Positions 1 to 9,264 are shown, counted from the first letter of the stretch. The stretch: DNA of 64,000 bases from Thermosulfurimonas sp. F29 (GCF_019688735.1 NZ_JAIFYA010000004.1:1-64000), one strand, 5' to 3'. Notes: a model not told the origin generated them from the sequence alone. Translations and numbers: made by a program.

Positions 1-45
<45 letters not shown>

Positions 46-113
46 TCCAGACTCCCCCTTTACCGCTTTCTAGCGGCCAAAAGCGTTAAAGAGGTTTACC
101 ACGCCACTTCCTT

Positions 114-2411
114 TTAGCCTTCGTATGGCGTGATAAACTTTTTGTAACGCTTAGGGGCCTTGAAGGATTTTTCCTTTTTCACCTCCCTTTTTCGGCTGAA
201 TTCCACGGAGACCCTTCCGGTTTTCTTATCCAGTATGAGGATTCCCTGATAACTCCTGCCCGCCTTGGAGCGAAGAGTCTTGGGGCCGAGGCGTCCTTTG
301 GCGATGAGTTCCTCCATTTCCCGATCGCTGAGATCGCGGCCGTAAACCCGCCGAAAAAGCCGAAATCCGCACTCTCTGGAACAAAAAGCGCCTTTCGCAC
401 CGACCACAAGACGCGCCCCGCAGGCGGGACAGGACACCGAAAGGGAGAGGGCGCTTTCAAAGAGCTCCTTGAAGGTCGAATCGGCTTTCTTTATGCGCTC
501 CACCTGTTGAGCCACGCTTTTTTTGATCTGCCGCATGAAGGATTCGTAGTCGCCCTGTCCCTGAGCGATGCGGGAAAGCATGGTCTCCCAGACCGCGGTG
601 AGGGCGATGTCTCCCACGGAGAGAGCGAGCTTCTGGCAGAGAGCGGCTACCTGAAGGCCCCGATCCGTTACATGGACACGCTCACGCGCAACCCGTATGT
701 AGTTTCGCCGTTTGAGCGTCTCGACGATTTCCGGCCGAGTGGCCGGCGTGCCGATCCCATCCGCCTCGCGGAGAACTTTCCGCAAGCGAGCATCCTTCAC
801 ATAGCGCCACACATTCCGCATGAGACTTTTAGCAATGGACCCCTCGGTGAACCGGGGTGGGGGTTGCGTCCTTCCGCGGGAGACTTTGATCTCGCGGCGA
901 AGGACCCGCTCCCCCTCCTTAAGAGGGGGCAGGGCGAGCTCGGCGGGTTTCCTCATGTAAGGCCGGTACCAGCGTCGCCAGCCCTCCTTCACCTCGGCAC
1001 GGCCGCTCGCGGCGAACCGGTACCCACCGGCCTCGAGCACTAGGGTGAGCTTTTCGTCTTCGCCCGCTTCGTCGAAAGCGGCGAAGGTTCGAGCCACAAT
1101 GAGGTCATAGAGCTTCTCCTCATCAGGGGTGAGCCTTTTCCCCTCCTTTGAGTCGTTTGGGATGATGGCGTGATGATCGGTGAGCTTTGAGTCGTCAAAG
1201 ACATGCTTTCCGGCTCGGCGCACGGCGCCGTCCGGGTCGGGATGTCCGAGCTTGCGGAGCACTCCGAGGATGAGCCCCCGATTGGCATCCCCGAGGTGCT
1301 CGGAGTCCGAGCGGGGATAGGAAATGAGCTGGTGGCGTTCGTAAAGGCTTTGCGCCACATCGAGGGTTTTTTTCAGGGACCAGCCCCACAGCCGGTTGGC
1401 CTCGGATTGAAGCTCCGTAAGACTGAAGAGTCGCGGAGGAGGAACGCGCACTTTCGTTCGGCGCGCTTCGATCACGGTGAAGGTCAACGGCAATGATCGG
1501 ACCACCTCCTTTGCGTCGCGCTCCCGCTTGAACCGGTAAGGCGCGAGGGAAAACCGCTTTCCCTTGGTCGGAGCCCGCTCTGCGGTTTCTTTTTCGGCTT
1601 CCGCTTCAGCTTCCTCCTCGGGGCTGAGTTCCCGATCGGACACCTCAGGATACTTCAGAACTGTCTCGCCTCCGACGAGGGGGAGGGTGAACTTGTGTCC
1701 TCTGGTTTCGAAGGAAGCATGCACGGTCCAAAAATCCTCGGGCTTGAAGTTGCGTATGGCGAGCTCGCGTTCGGCGAGCACGGCGAGCACCGCCGTCTGC
1801 ACCCTTCCGAGGGAGAAAAGCTCGCCCCGGACGCCGAACACTTCTCGAACCTTGGCGGTCACCGCCCGGGTGAGGTTGATCCCGACGATCCAGTCGGCGT
1901 GTTGACGAGCGAGCGCCGATCGGTAGAGGTCGTCGTAAGCCGAAGCCGGTTTGAGCGAGGCCAGTCCGTCGCGCACCACCTCGGGGGTGAGGGACTCGGA
2001 CACCCAGAAGCGGTAGGTGCGGTCCCAATTGCGCCAGCCGGCGTGGTGGAGAATGAGCCGGGCGATGAGCTCTCCCTCGCGTCCGGCGTCGGTGGCGATC
2101 ACCACGCGGTCGGCTTCGCGAAGCAGTTTTCGTATGGCTTCGAGCCGCTCTTTGGCTTCGCGCCGCTTTTTTTCGTTTCCACCGCGGGGCGCGTAACGGA
2201 ACTTTGCCGGGAAAATGGGAAGATCCGCAAGCGACCATTCCCCCTGTGGAGCGACGGCGTCGTCGATTTCGAGCAGATGCCCCACGGCCCAGGTAATGGT
2301 GTAGCGGCCGTCGGGGGTTCGGTAGCAATCCCTGTCGAACTTGGCCCGGAGGGCTTTGGCAAATTGCTCGGCCACTAGGGGTTTTTCGGTGAGGATGAGT
2401 GTGCTCATCAC
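114..2411 (-). CDS. topB: Type IA DNA topoisomerase III
   Basis: This 765-residue protein would relax or decatenate negatively supercoiled DNA by passing strands through a 5'-phosphotyrosine break. Plasmid copies (the TraE type) help resolve replicating or transferring DNA. The Toprim domain opens with LILTEKPLVAEQ (about 5-16) and has ATDAGREGELIARLI (106-120). The active-site tyrosine is about residue 365 in LISYPRSDSEHLG. The C-terminus has a Cys4-type finger (CPAC...CSREC) and a final topoisomerase repeat. An acidic insert (about 262-280, mostly Glu/Ala) is unusual. The start is GTG 2411 or ATG 2408, both behind GGGAG. It is transcribed away from the nuclease gene at 2917. Confidence 0.96.
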   Translation of the reverse strand: MMSTLILTEKPLVAEQFAKALRAKFDRDCYRTPDGRYTITWAVGHLLEIDDAVAPQGEWSLADLPIFPAKFRYAPRGGNEKKRREAKERLEAIRKLLREADRVVIATDAGREGELIARLILHHAGWRNWDRTYRFWVSESLTPEVVRDGLASLKPASAYDDLYRSALARQHADWIVGINLTRAVTAKVREVFGVRGELFSLGRVQTAVLAVLAERELAIRNFKPEDFWTVHASFETRGHKFTLPLVGGETVLKYPEVSDRELSPEEEAEAEAEKETAERAPTKGKRFSLAPYRFKRERDAKEVVRSLPLTFTVIEARRTKVRVPPPRLFSLTELQSEANRLWGWSLKKTLDVAQSLYERHQLISYPRSDSEHLGDANRGLILGVLRKLGHPDPDGAVRRAGKHVFDDSKLTDHHAIIPNDSKEGKRLTPDEEKLYDLIVARTFAAFDEAGEDEKLTLVLEAGGYRFAASGRAEVKEGWRRWYRPYMRKPAELALPPLKEGERVLRREIKVSRGRTQPPPRFTEGSIAKSLMRNVWRYVKDARLRKVLREADGIGTPATRPEIVETLKRRNYIRVARERVHVTDRGLQVAALCQKLALSVGDIALTAVWETMLSRIAQGQGDYESFMRQIKKSVAQQVERIKKADSTFKELFESALSLSVSCPACGARLVVGAKGAFCSRECGFRLFRRVYGRDLSDREMEELIAKGRLGPKTLRSKAGRSYQGILILDKKTGRVSVEFSRKREVKKEKSFKAPKRYKKFITPYEG

Positions 2412-2916
2412 GAAGCTCCCGACCTAGTGGTGTGCCTTTTCAACATAGCGCCCGGCGGAGATACCGTATTGCAATTGATGCCAACGATCTTATGCGGCCG
2501 GACGACGAAACGGATGCGGTGCTTTCCTCCGCATCGCTTCCCCGCAGGGCTATCTTTTGTTTCTGATGGAATTTTTGAAGATGCGCTTCCGAGACCTCAG
2601 GGCTTTCCCTCCCCCTCTTTCCGTTCTCGGTGAACTCGCCTGCACCTTTTCCCTTCTTTTCGCCGGCCTGTTTGCATTGCTCAATCGATAAGCTTTAAGA
2701 GAAAACTTATCGATAAGAGTTTTTTGAAAACTTATCGATAAAAAATCGAGTCCAGAGAGTTTAGAGGGCTTCGGTGGTGTTTTGGGTGCTCCTTGCGGTC
2801 TTCACGGTTTGACGGGGCCTGCGCTGGCGGAGGGATCTGGACGCCTTAATGCGTGCTTTCGTGGTGAAGCGGCGTTAAAATTATGAGTTGTAAGAACACC
2901 AATTCGCTGAGCTGAC
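2412..2916. other. 505-bp divergent intergenic region
   Basis: This gap separates the topoisomerase (minus) from the nuclease gene (plus). It holds repeat array 1 (2681-2742) and a 7-bp hairpin GATGCGG/CCGCATC around 2513-2536. Three-frame reading shows only short ORFs without a convincing ribosome-binding site. Promoters for both flanking genes must lie here, but no clear -35/-10 pair stands out. Confidence 0.7.
2681..2742. repeat. Triple ATCGAT palindrome array 1
   Basis: Three ATCGAT cores lie at 2684-2689, 2709-2714 and 2734-2739, exactly 25 bp apart centre to centre. The middle box is the perfect palindrome CTTATCGATAAG. The first keeps its right half (ATCGATAAG) and the third its left half (CTTATCGAT). 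The spacers are A/T-rich. Three further arrays with the same geometry lie at 6.9, 24.7 and 38.4 kb. This is the only copy between divergent genes. A protein-binding role (partition or regulation) is inferred. Confidence 0.92.
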
Positions 2917-4278
2917 ATGGCCTACATCGAGCGCACCTACTCTGTTGAAGCGCTTGAAGGGGTGCGGGGAGAGCGCCCCCGAGATCGGATGAAGTTTTAC
3001 CTTTCTCCCTCGGTGGCGGGTTACTGCGCGAGGAAGCTTTACCTTCTTCTGACGGGGCAAGCGGAGGACGAAGCGGATCTGCGCTTGCGCCACATTTTCA
3101 GGGATGGGGAAATTCACGAGGAGGCCTACGCCGCTCTTCTGCGAGCCGCAGGGGTGGAAGTGCTTGGCGAACAGGTGCCTGCGGATGTGGCCGAGCTACC
3201 GGAAGTGTCGCCTTCGGAGTTCGTGGAATCGGGGCGGTGTCTCATCTGCGGGGAAGCGGTCTTCGAAAACGCCCTCCACGGGCACATGGACTTCTTGGTG
3301 GTCAATCCAGAGACCGCTCGCCCTGAAGTGATTGATCACAAGGCGGTGTCCACGGCGCACTTTGAGAAGGTATTGCGCAACGCCCGGGACCGCGCGAGGG
3401 ACGAACTTTTTCGCAATGTAAAGCCCTACCTAGTCCAGCTCGGACTTTACATGGTCACTCTTTCCGGTGCGGGGAGCCTGGTTTTGCCCGATTCGGGACG
3501 GGTGGTGTTCGACGACCTTGACGAAGTGGGGGGAGCCCTCATCTACAAGAACAAAAACAACGGGGCGCAAATGGAGGTGCGGTTTCGTTATGTGCGATCC
3601 GAAGACCGCCTCGAGCTGAACGAGGTTGCGGTTCGGGGCGCGGATTCGGGAGATCCGGAGCGCGTGGAACGGATCTTCTTGGGTTATGCGATTCCGGGGT
3701 TCCACAGGAAAGTGAGTACCCGGCTGGCACGGGTGCGAGAGGCGGCCGAAGGGCGCCTCGACGCGCGGGAGCTCCCGGCGGATTCTTGGCAATGTGCGTA
3801 TTGCCGCGTGCGGGAGGCTTGCGAGCGGGTGTTCCTCGGGGCGGTATACCGCTCCGCAAGGGAACATTCCGAGATCGAACCTGACGAAGAATTGCGCCGC
3901 CTCATGGCCGAGGACCACCGCCTCGCAATGGAGATCCTGCGCCTCGAAAACTTGCGGGAGGCGGTGCGCGAGCGCTTACGAAGGGCCTGCGAGCGCCTTC
4001 CCGAGGGAGGCGTTTATGTGGCGAAGGTGCCGGAAGGGCGGCTGATTCTCACCGTGGGGAGACGCACATCGCGTTCGGTGGACCTCTCTCGGTTGCCTCC
4101 GGAGGAGCTTGAGCAGGTGCTCGAGCTCAACCGCGAGTACGGGTTCATCCGCGAGACGGTTAGTTACTACCCGGTGGTGCGATTGGTGCGTGAGAATCGT
4201 GGGGACTCTCCCCGCAAGAGCAAGCGGAACACCGCCAGCTTGCGCTTGGTACGGGGTGCGACCAACCCCGGTTCCTGA
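2917..4278 (+). CDS. Cas4/AddB-like PD-(D/E)XK nuclease with Fe-S cysteines
   Basis: A 453-residue protein of the PD-(D/E)XK superfamily of the Cas4/AddB/RecB kind, probably a DNA-end-processing exonuclease. The catalytic core is HGHMDFLVV (Asp about 125), EVIDHKA (Asp 140, Lys 142) and QLGLYM (Gln about 174). A lone N-terminal Cys (GYCARKLYL, residue 37) plus a C-terminal cluster CAYCRVREAC (Cys 293, 296, 302) match the four-cysteine iron-sulfur staple of Cas4 and AddB. A further CLICG pair lies near 108-111. The C-terminal 140 residues are charged and helical. No cas genes are nearby, so a role in plasmid replication or recombination is more likely than CRISPR adaptation. Confidence 0.85.
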   Translation: MAYIERTYSVEALEGVRGERPRDRMKFYLSPSVAGYCARKLYLLLTGQAEDEADLRLRHIFRDGEIHEEAYAALLRAAGVEVLGEQVPADVAELPEVSPSEFVESGRCLICGEAVFENALHGHMDFLVVNPETARPEVIDHKAVSTAHFEKVLRNARDRARDELFRNVKPYLVQLGLYMVTLSGAGSLVLPDSGRVVFDDLDEVGGALIYKNKNNGAQMEVRFRYVRSEDRLELNEVAVRGADSGDPERVERIFLGYAIPGFHRKVSTRLARVREAAEGRLDARELPADSWQCAYCRVREACERVFLGAVYRSAREHSEIEPDEELRRLMAEDHRLAMEILRLENLREAVRERLRRACERLPEGGVYVAKVPEGRLILTVGRRTSRSVDLSRLPPEELEQVLELNREYGFIRETVSYYPVVRLVRENRGDSPRKSKRNTASLRLVRGATNPGS

Positions 4279-4408
4279 GCCTAGCTGAACTGAACTTAGA
4301 ATTGCCCCTTCCTTAAGGTCTTTTCCCTGAGACCTTCCTCAAAACCTCTGAGCGACCGCCTGGGCTGATGTTCAGTTGGAGAAAAACCTGGGAGGAGGAG
4401 AAGCGAAC

Positions 4409-4729
4409 ATGATAAGCCGGTGTGCATACTGTGGATCGCAACATTCCTCTAAAGCTTGGGGCCTTTTTTGTCCTCATTGTTTCAGGAAGCGCTTCCAGGA
4501 GTGCTTCGGCGATGATCATCCCGTGGTGGGATCGGAAATGGACTTCGCCGCCGGCGCGAAGGCCCTGAAAAGCGGGCATTCCGTGGCGGTAAGTCCGCAG
4601 ATGGCGAGCCGCTTTCATGAGTACCTGAAGCGCCTCGGAGTGCGGGTTTCCGTGCGGGACGAAAAGTGGTATGCGCTCTTTTCGTCGAAGGCGTCCGAAA
4701 CGGACGCGCCGATGCTGACAGCCGCCTGA
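4409..4729 (+). CDS. Small zinc-ribbon protein, unknown function
   Basis: A 106-residue product starting at ATG 4409 behind GGAGGAGGAG. Its N-terminus carries CAYC and CPHC (about residues 5-8 and 22-25), a four-cysteine zinc ribbon. The rest is a mixed alpha/beta region with no recognised motif. The reading frame is open further upstream, but the strong ribosome-binding site fixes this start. It follows the nuclease gene by 130 bp and may be co-transcribed. It is one of at least six small zinc-ribbon proteins in the window. Confidence 0.8.
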   Translation: MISRCAYCGSQHSSKAWGLFCPHCFRKRFQECFGDDHPVVGSEMDFAAGAKALKSGHSVAVSPQMASRFHEYLKRLGVRVSVRDEKWYALFSSKASETDAPMLTAA

Positions 4730-4787
4730 TTAGAAATTGATTGGAAATGGCGTGGCGTCCGACTGGCGTCGTGCAGTTCCGACCGTT

Positions 4788-5483
4788 TTAGAAAGCTCGG
4801 GAAAAGTTGAGCGTGTTTTGCTGAATGAGCCCTTCGGTTGTAGTGTGCGGTCCGCGGTTTGCGCCCGCTTCTGTTGCGGCACCTTTTCCCGTGGCAGTTT
4901 CATTCTGGCGCGACTCTTCTTCCTTTAGCGGCTTTTCCTGCCAGCGGGGATCGTAGATGAGCTTGATCTCGTCTGGAACGACGAGGTAGATCGGCGTGAG
5001 TGCGGGTGTGGTGCGCCGTCTCGCGGCACGGTAGCGCTGAATGAGGTATTCGCGCATTCTCATTGCGGCGGCTCGCGCCAGTTGTTCGAGGAACCTCCGT
5101 TCGAACCCTCCCGGTACGAAGCAAAACCTCGCCCGAGGGAACCAGGGAGCAATTGCCATGTCGAACACCACCACGGGAAGGCGAAAGACGCCATTGTCGC
5201 TTTTGGAGGATCGAAGAATGTGATGTAGAAGTTTTTCGGCCCTTTCAAAGGCCGCAAGGGGACGATCCCTGACTTCGCGATGGAAGTGCCGGATGTATTC
5301 CGCTCGTGCGAACTTGACCACGGATTTGCCGGCGGCGGTTTCGAGCTCGGAGAGGGAAGGGGCGTTCCTGAAAGGAAAACGCACCACAGCCGCGCCGTAC
5401 ACCGCAAAGCGGACTGCGGTGTGGGGCGTCGTGGGCGCCGTAGACGCACCGGATGTATGTTGAGATCGGTTCGCTCCATCCAT
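4788..5483 (-). CDS. Conserved-looking hypothetical protein
   Basis: 231 residues, not recognised. The middle (about 80-190) is compact and mixed, with hydrophobic strands such as VFRLPVVVFDMAIAPWF and IYLVVPDEIKLIYD. The C-terminal 50 residues are polar and low-complexity (Lys, Glu, Thr, Gly), so probably disordered. It lies 6 bp downstream of the 149-residue gene on the same strand, so the two form an operon. The start (ATG 5483) has no strong ribosome-binding site, consistent with translational coupling. Confidence 0.75.
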   Translation of the reverse strand: MDGANRSQHTSGASTAPTTPHTAVRFAVYGAAVVRFPFRNAPSLSELETAAGKSVVKFARAEYIRHFHREVRDRPLAAFERAEKLLHHILRSSKSDNGVFRLPVVVFDMAIAPWFPRARFCFVPGGFERRFLEQLARAAAMRMREYLIQRYRAARRRTTPALTPIYLVVPDEIKLIYDPRWQEKPLKEEESRQNETATGKGAATEAGANRGPHTTTEGLIQQNTLNFSRAF

Positions 5484-5489
5484 GGCCCG

Positions 5490-5939
5490 CTACGGTTCCG
5501 GTGTGACGACGGGAGCTTGTCCGGAGAGGCGTCTGATGTGGCGTTCGTGATGCGCCTCATTCATGTAGCATTCCTCATAGAGACTTGTGGCTCGGCGAAC
5601 GGCTCTAGCGGCCTCCTCATCGCGGCAAAAAGCCGCCATGACGGGGCGGGAGAAGACCTCGAAGTCCCGGTGTCCGATAAAGTAGACCGCATCGAGCGCC
5701 ATGACGGCTACGACTTTTTCGTCTTCGAAGGCGTCGCGGTAATGCTCTTCGAGAACGGCGAGCACGCGCTCCACTAGGTCCCCGTAGTGGAAAGGAAACC
5801 GGTCGCTTTTCACCGTCAGACGCCTGGTGGCGTAACGCACACCGTGTTTTCCGCTGGCGTCGCGCACGACGATGGCCGGTCGGAATCGGATGCCTTCGCT
5901 GACTCGGGGCCGCGCTCGAGTGTGTTTTTGTGCTTTCAC
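5490..5939 (-). CDS. Hypothetical protein, first gene of a two-gene operon
   Basis: 149 residues starting at GTG 5939 behind GGGAGGAAG. No known domain is recognised. The C-terminal third is helical and rich in His, Glu and Arg (SLYEECYMNEAHHERHIRR). A GAGTTAACTT motif lies 35-44 bp upstream on the coding strand, the same motif that precedes three other genes here, so this is probably the promoter-proximal gene of the operon with 4788-5483. Confidence 0.78.
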   Translation of the reverse strand: MKAQKHTRARPRVSEGIRFRPAIVVRDASGKHGVRYATRRLTVKSDRFPFHYGDLVERVLAVLEEHYRDAFEDEKVVAVMALDAVYFIGHRDFEVFSRPVMAAFCRDEEAARAVRRATSLYEECYMNEAHHERHIRRLSGQAPVVTPEP

Positions 5940-5973
5940 GGCGCTTCCTCCCTTGGGAGCGATTCGATGGATG

Positions 5974-5983
5974 AAGTTAACTC
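5974..5983 (-). promoter_or_regulatory. GAGTTAACTT motif upstream of the 149-residue gene
   Basis: The coding strand reads GAGTTAACTT, ending 35 bp before the GTG start at 5939. The same ten bases occur upstream of the genes at 7960 and 11296, and a nine-base version upstream of dsbC. It could be a promoter or activator element. No clear -10 box follows. Confidence 0.45.
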
Positions 5984-6050
5984 GAGAGAAGGCTTGCGGT
6001 GCAAGATTTTGAAAAGGCTTGAGGTTCGTTTGTTCATTTTCGTCTCCCGC

Positions 6051-6060
6051 GGTTAACTTT
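6051..6060 (+). promoter_or_regulatory. GGTTAACTTT motif upstream of the dsbC-like gene
   Basis: A variant of the GAGTTAACTT motif whose end lies about 37 bp before the GTG start at 6097. An AT-rich stretch (AAAATTATG, 6068-6076) follows and could hold a -10 element. This motif and the oppositely oriented one at 5974-5983 lie in the same divergent region. Confidence 0.4.
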
Positions 6061-6096
6061 TCTCCGCAAAATTATGCGAAGAAAGGAGGAAATGCC

Positions 6097-6864
6097 GTGA
6101 GAAGTGTTATGACTGTTATTGCCTTCCTGATCGGTTTGGCGGTTGCGATCTCTGGTGGCTTAGCCTGTCCGAGTGTTCGAGACCTGAATGAGCTCTTCTT
6201 CGACAGGAGAAGCGGGGTTACGGCCGTTGAGGTGCGTTCGCTGGGGCGACACCTGTGCGAGGTTGCCGTCCGAACTCCCGGCGGAAAGGGGGTGCTTTAC
6301 ACCGATGCTTCCGGGCGGTACCTCCTGATCGGACAGGTGCTGGACCGCAGGGGACGCAATCTCACCGCGGAACGGATGGCGGAGCTCAATGCGAAGCCGG
6401 TCCCCGCAACGCTGGTGCGCGAACTGCGCAGGGTGGCCGTGGCTTCCTTCGGTTCCGGGAAGCAGGAGGTGTTTTTCATCGCTGATCCCGACTGCCCCTT
6501 CTGCCATCAGGCGTCGGCGGCCTTGGCGCGGCTTTTTCGGGAGACGCCGGAGGTAGCCCGTGACATCACCGTGCGGGTGGTGCTTTTCCCGCTCCCGATT
6601 CACAGGGGAGCCAGGGAAAAGGCCGAGCGTCTCGCCTGCATGAAGCGGTGGCCCTCCCTCGACCTTGAGAAAACATTGGGAAGCGATGTTTTCCGTTCCA
6701 CCGAAATCTGCGCGACCGGACGCATACTGGTGGGAAAGTCCCTCGCTCTGGTGAAAAAGCTCGGCGTTGCGGGAGTGCCCTCTTTTGTTTATCAGCGGAA
6801 CGGACGCTGGCTCCTCAGCACCGGCGCCCTTCCCCCTGACTACCTCCTCGGCTCCAATCGATAA
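6097..6864 (+). CDS. dsbC: Periplasmic DsbC/DsbG-like thiol-disulfide isomerase
   Basis: 255 residues starting at GTG 6097 after AAAGGAGG. The N-terminus is a signal peptide ending near GGLA-C (about residue 23). A small N-terminal dimerisation-like region is followed by a thioredoxin fold with the active site DPDCPFCH (Cys 133, 136) and a cis-proline loop GVPSF near residue 230. Such enzymes shuffle disulfides in secreted proteins, and homologues (TrbB, DsbC) are common in conjugative plasmids, where they fold pilus and secretion proteins. The pilins and minor pilins downstream contain paired cysteines, which fits. The TAA stop lies inside the first box of repeat array 2. Confidence 0.9.
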   Translation: MRSVMTVIAFLIGLAVAISGGLACPSVRDLNELFFDRRSGVTAVEVRSLGRHLCEVAVRTPGGKGVLYTDASGRYLLIGQVLDRRGRNLTAERMAELNAKPVPATLVRELRRVAVASFGSGKQEVFFIADPDCPFCHQASAALARLFRETPEVARDITVRVVLFPLPIHRGAREKAERLACMKRWPSLDLEKTLGSDVFRSTEICATGRILVGKSLALVKKLGVAGVPSFVYQRNGRWLLSTGALPPDYLLGSNR

Positions 6865-6914
6865 AAAATGAGAAAAATCTTATCGATAAGGTTTTCCTAA
6901 AAGTTTATCGATAG
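6852..6914. repeat. Triple ATCGAT palindrome array 2
   Basis: ATCGAT cores at 6857-6862, 6882-6887 and 6907-6912, again 25 bp apart. The middle box is CTTATCGATAAG. The array overlaps the last codons and stop of the dsbC-like gene (plus) and the last codons of the 281-residue gene (minus), so it sits exactly where two genes converge. The second spacer contains TTTTCCTAAAA, an inverted pattern shared with the other arrays. Confidence 0.92.
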
Positions 6915-7742
6915 GAATGAGAAGACGAGGGGCGGGATGGAGGTGTTGACGATGTTGAGGTGGAGGAGGTCGGCGATCCACTCCGAGCCCGACCAGCGGA
7001 GAAGGAGAGGCACCTCGCTGAAGAGCTCGAGGTTTTCCTGAACAAGGGTGAGCAGGATTTCGGTGCGGCGCCGGGGCAGGATCGGACGCGGACTTATGCA
7101 ATCGAAGACGAGGGCGAGGGTGAAGGCGTGCGTAGCGGGGTAAAGGTACCCGTGCGCGAAAAGTTCGAGCGCTTCCAGGGGTGGTCGTTCGAGAGCGACC
7201 CTGAAGAGGCGGTGTATCTCCTCGCGCAGGTCGTCGCCCCAGGAAGACTTCGGTAAAGCCGCGGCGCAGGCGACGAGGGCGATCGGGTCGATTTCCTCCG
7301 GGTGTGCCGGCAGGAGCGCGGGCAGGTTTTGTGCACCGCTTTCCTCGGCAAGAGCGCGCCAGGGTGTTCCTCGATCTCGCTCTTCATCGGGGGTTTCTTC
7401 TTTCTCCTCGGGGAGGAAAATCCCGATGGTCTTTTCGTCAAGGGGGACTCCAGTAAGAAGGTGAGCCACCGCAGTAGTGAAAAGGTCGGGATAAGGTACG
7501 GTCAATTCAATCCGAAGGATGTCGTTCACGGCGAGCAACACGCGCCCTTTTCCCCAGAAGCGGTACCCGCCCTGGGGGGCGCGGAAGGCTTCCACATCCA
7601 CGCCGTTGACGGCGGAAGCCGTCGGTTGCAGACGCCGCTCAAGGAGTTCCGCGACGAGAGTGAAGCCGTCCTGCACCGTTTGCGTGGCGATCGTCCGCCC
7701 CAAGATGTCGGTAAGGATGTATCGAGAAAAGTGTTTCACCAT
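6897..7742 (-). CDS. Hypothetical protein
   Basis: 281 residues starting at ATG 7742 behind GGGAGG. No recognised domain. The N-terminal half looks mixed alpha/beta, with an acidic loop around 110-125 (PEEKEETPDEERDRG). The C-terminal half is helical and leucine-rich. It is divergent from the ATPase gene at 7960 and convergent with the dsbC-like gene. Its last residues (SINF) are encoded inside repeat array 2, so gene end and array have evolved together. Confidence 0.75.
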   Translation of the reverse strand: MVKHFSRYILTDILGRTIATQTVQDGFTLVAELLERRLQPTASAVNGVDVEAFRAPQGGYRFWGKGRVLLAVNDILRIELTVPYPDLFTTAVAHLLTGVPLDEKTIGIFLPEEKEETPDEERDRGTPWRALAEESGAQNLPALLPAHPEEIDPIALVACAAALPKSSWGDDLREEIHRLFRVALERPPLEALELFAHGYLYPATHAFTLALVFDCISPRPILPRRRTEILLTLVQENLELFSEVPLLLRWSGSEWIADLLHLNIVNTSIPPLVFSFLSINF

Positions 7743-7895
7743 TGCCCTCCCTGAAAGCGAAGTTTCCTCTCATCCGGCGGTTCGTTTTTCTCCCGTAAGG
7801 GAGCGCTGTATGCGTCTGCCGTTTTCGACGCCGGGGGGGGGGAAGCAAAAGACGCTTCGATCTTGTGGCGTCTCTTGGAAAAGCGGAGCTCCGGC

Positions 7896-7905
7896 GAGTT
7901 AACTT
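7896..7905 (+). promoter_or_regulatory. GAGTTAACTT motif upstream of the pilus operon
   Basis: An exact GAGTTAACTT lies 54 bp before the ATG of the first ATPase gene (7960), inside the 217-bp divergent region. It is a candidate element for the promoter of the long pilus operon. Confidence 0.45.
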
Positions 7906-7959
7906 CTCTCCCTCGAGCGGACTCTTCCTGCTTGCAAAAATGCCGGAAGGGGGTGCGCG

Positions 7960-9216
7960 ATGAACATAGGGTTCGCCCATCGCGATCCGCAAAAATCCCT
8001 CGACGAACTCAGGGAAAGGCTCGGGGAGGAGAACCGCTGGTTCGCGGAACTCATCATCGAAATCGGGCGAGCCATGCGGTTCCCGCACAAGATTACCGAC
8101 ATCGTAATCCGGGAGGGAAAGCCGATAAAGCTGGCCATTGTAAAAGCGTACTTTCCGTACGCCTTCACCTATCCGAGGGAGGAGGGGCGGGTCTTCGTGC
8201 CTACCGGGGAGCACATCATAAGCCTGACCTCTCGGATATGCGGAATTTCTCCCCAAGAGGTGGAGCATTCGAACAACCTGGACTTTGCGCTCGCGGTTTA
8301 CGGACTCGGAGTGTACCGTTTCAACTACTCGAGGGACATCATGGGACGCACGCTCACCATCCGCCACCTCGACTTCGACATTCCTTCTCTTGAGGCGGTG
8401 GGATACCCCCCGCACTATGTGAAGACGATCGCCAAGCTGGTGGAGCGCAAAACCTTGGTCTACGGGGGGCGTTCCCTGGATCTGGGGGTGACCCGGGGAG
8501 GAGGGCTTATTCTCCATGTGGGCCCTACGGGTTCGGGTAAGTCCACCTCCATTGCGGCGGAGATCAAGTACTTGGCCGACAACATTTCGGGCACCATCAT
8601 CACTTACGAAAAGCCGGTTGAGTATCGTTTTCTCCACACCAAGGCCGAAGTGCTTCAGTTCGACATCATGGAACACATGAAGCCCAATCCTGCCAAAGGC
8701 GAGGAGGATGAGTTTGATGCGATCAAGAATCACCTGCTTCGGAACAACCCTTCGGCGATCCTCCTCGGCGAGGTGCGAACGGACAAAGAGATTACGGGCA
8801 TGGTGGACATCGCCAGCCGCGGACATGTGGTGTTCGCCTCCATGCATGCTCGCAATGTTTACGAGGCGATGAGCCTGCTCCTTTCGAAGTGCCGGGGTTA
8901 TACTCACCTTCTGGCTTCGGCGCTCACGGTGATTGTAGCCCACGGGCTGGTGCTCGGCCGGGAGGGAAGGATCATCCCGGTGTTCGAGATCTTCATCCCC
9001 GATCGCTCTTTGCGCAAGCGCATACAGGACGACGACAATCCGCTCGAAGCCGTAGATCGGGCTTTCTATGTGGAGGGGACCCTCGCCAGACACACCGGAT
9101 CGTTCACCTTTGAACAGTACATTCAGAACGCGCTTGAAAGCGGACGAATCAGCGCGGATGAGGCGGTGCAGGTGCGCAAGGCCATGGAGCCGGCTATGCG
9201 TATGGCGAAAGTGTGA
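7960..9216 (+). CDS. PilT/DotB-like secretion ATPase
   Basis: 418 residues of the GspE/PilT/VirB11 secretion ATPase superfamily. Walker A is GPTGSGKST (about 188-196), the Asp box region is TYEKPVEYR, Walker B is AILLGEVRTD, and the His box is ASMHARN. The N-terminal 170 residues form a PilT-like N domain. It is longer than typical PilT and has an insert after the Asp box (KPNPAKGEEDEFDA). This resembles DotB/TraJ of type IVB secretion systems, though a retraction or auxiliary assembly ATPase cannot be excluded. It heads the pilus operon. A separate, more canonical PilT lies at 22922. Confidence 0.88.
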   Translation: MNIGFAHRDPQKSLDELRERLGEENRWFAELIIEIGRAMRFPHKITDIVIREGKPIKLAIVKAYFPYAFTYPREEGRVFVPTGEHIISLTSRICGISPQEVEHSNNLDFALAVYGLGVYRFNYSRDIMGRTLTIRHLDFDIPSLEAVGYPPHYVKTIAKLVERKTLVYGGRSLDLGVTRGGGLILHVGPTGSGKSTSIAAEIKYLADNISGTIITYEKPVEYRFLHTKAEVLQFDIMEHMKPNPAKGEEDEFDAIKNHLLRNNPSAILLGEVRTDKEITGMVDIASRGHVVFASMHARNVYEAMSLLLSKCRGYTHLLASALTVIVAHGLVLGREGRIIPVFEIFIPDRSLRKRIQDDDNPLEAVDRAFYVEGTLARHTGSFTFEQYIQNALESGRISADEAVQVRKAMEPAMRMAKV

Positions 9217-9264
9217 GCGGCGCCGATTGTTTTCGTTAAGCGACCGTCTTTTCAGGAGGAGGCC

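Noticed and set aside
2513-2536. GATGCGG/CCGCATC hairpin upstream of the topoisomerase gene
   Set aside because: A short stem with a 9-nt loop and no T tract on either strand; not convincing as terminator or regulator.
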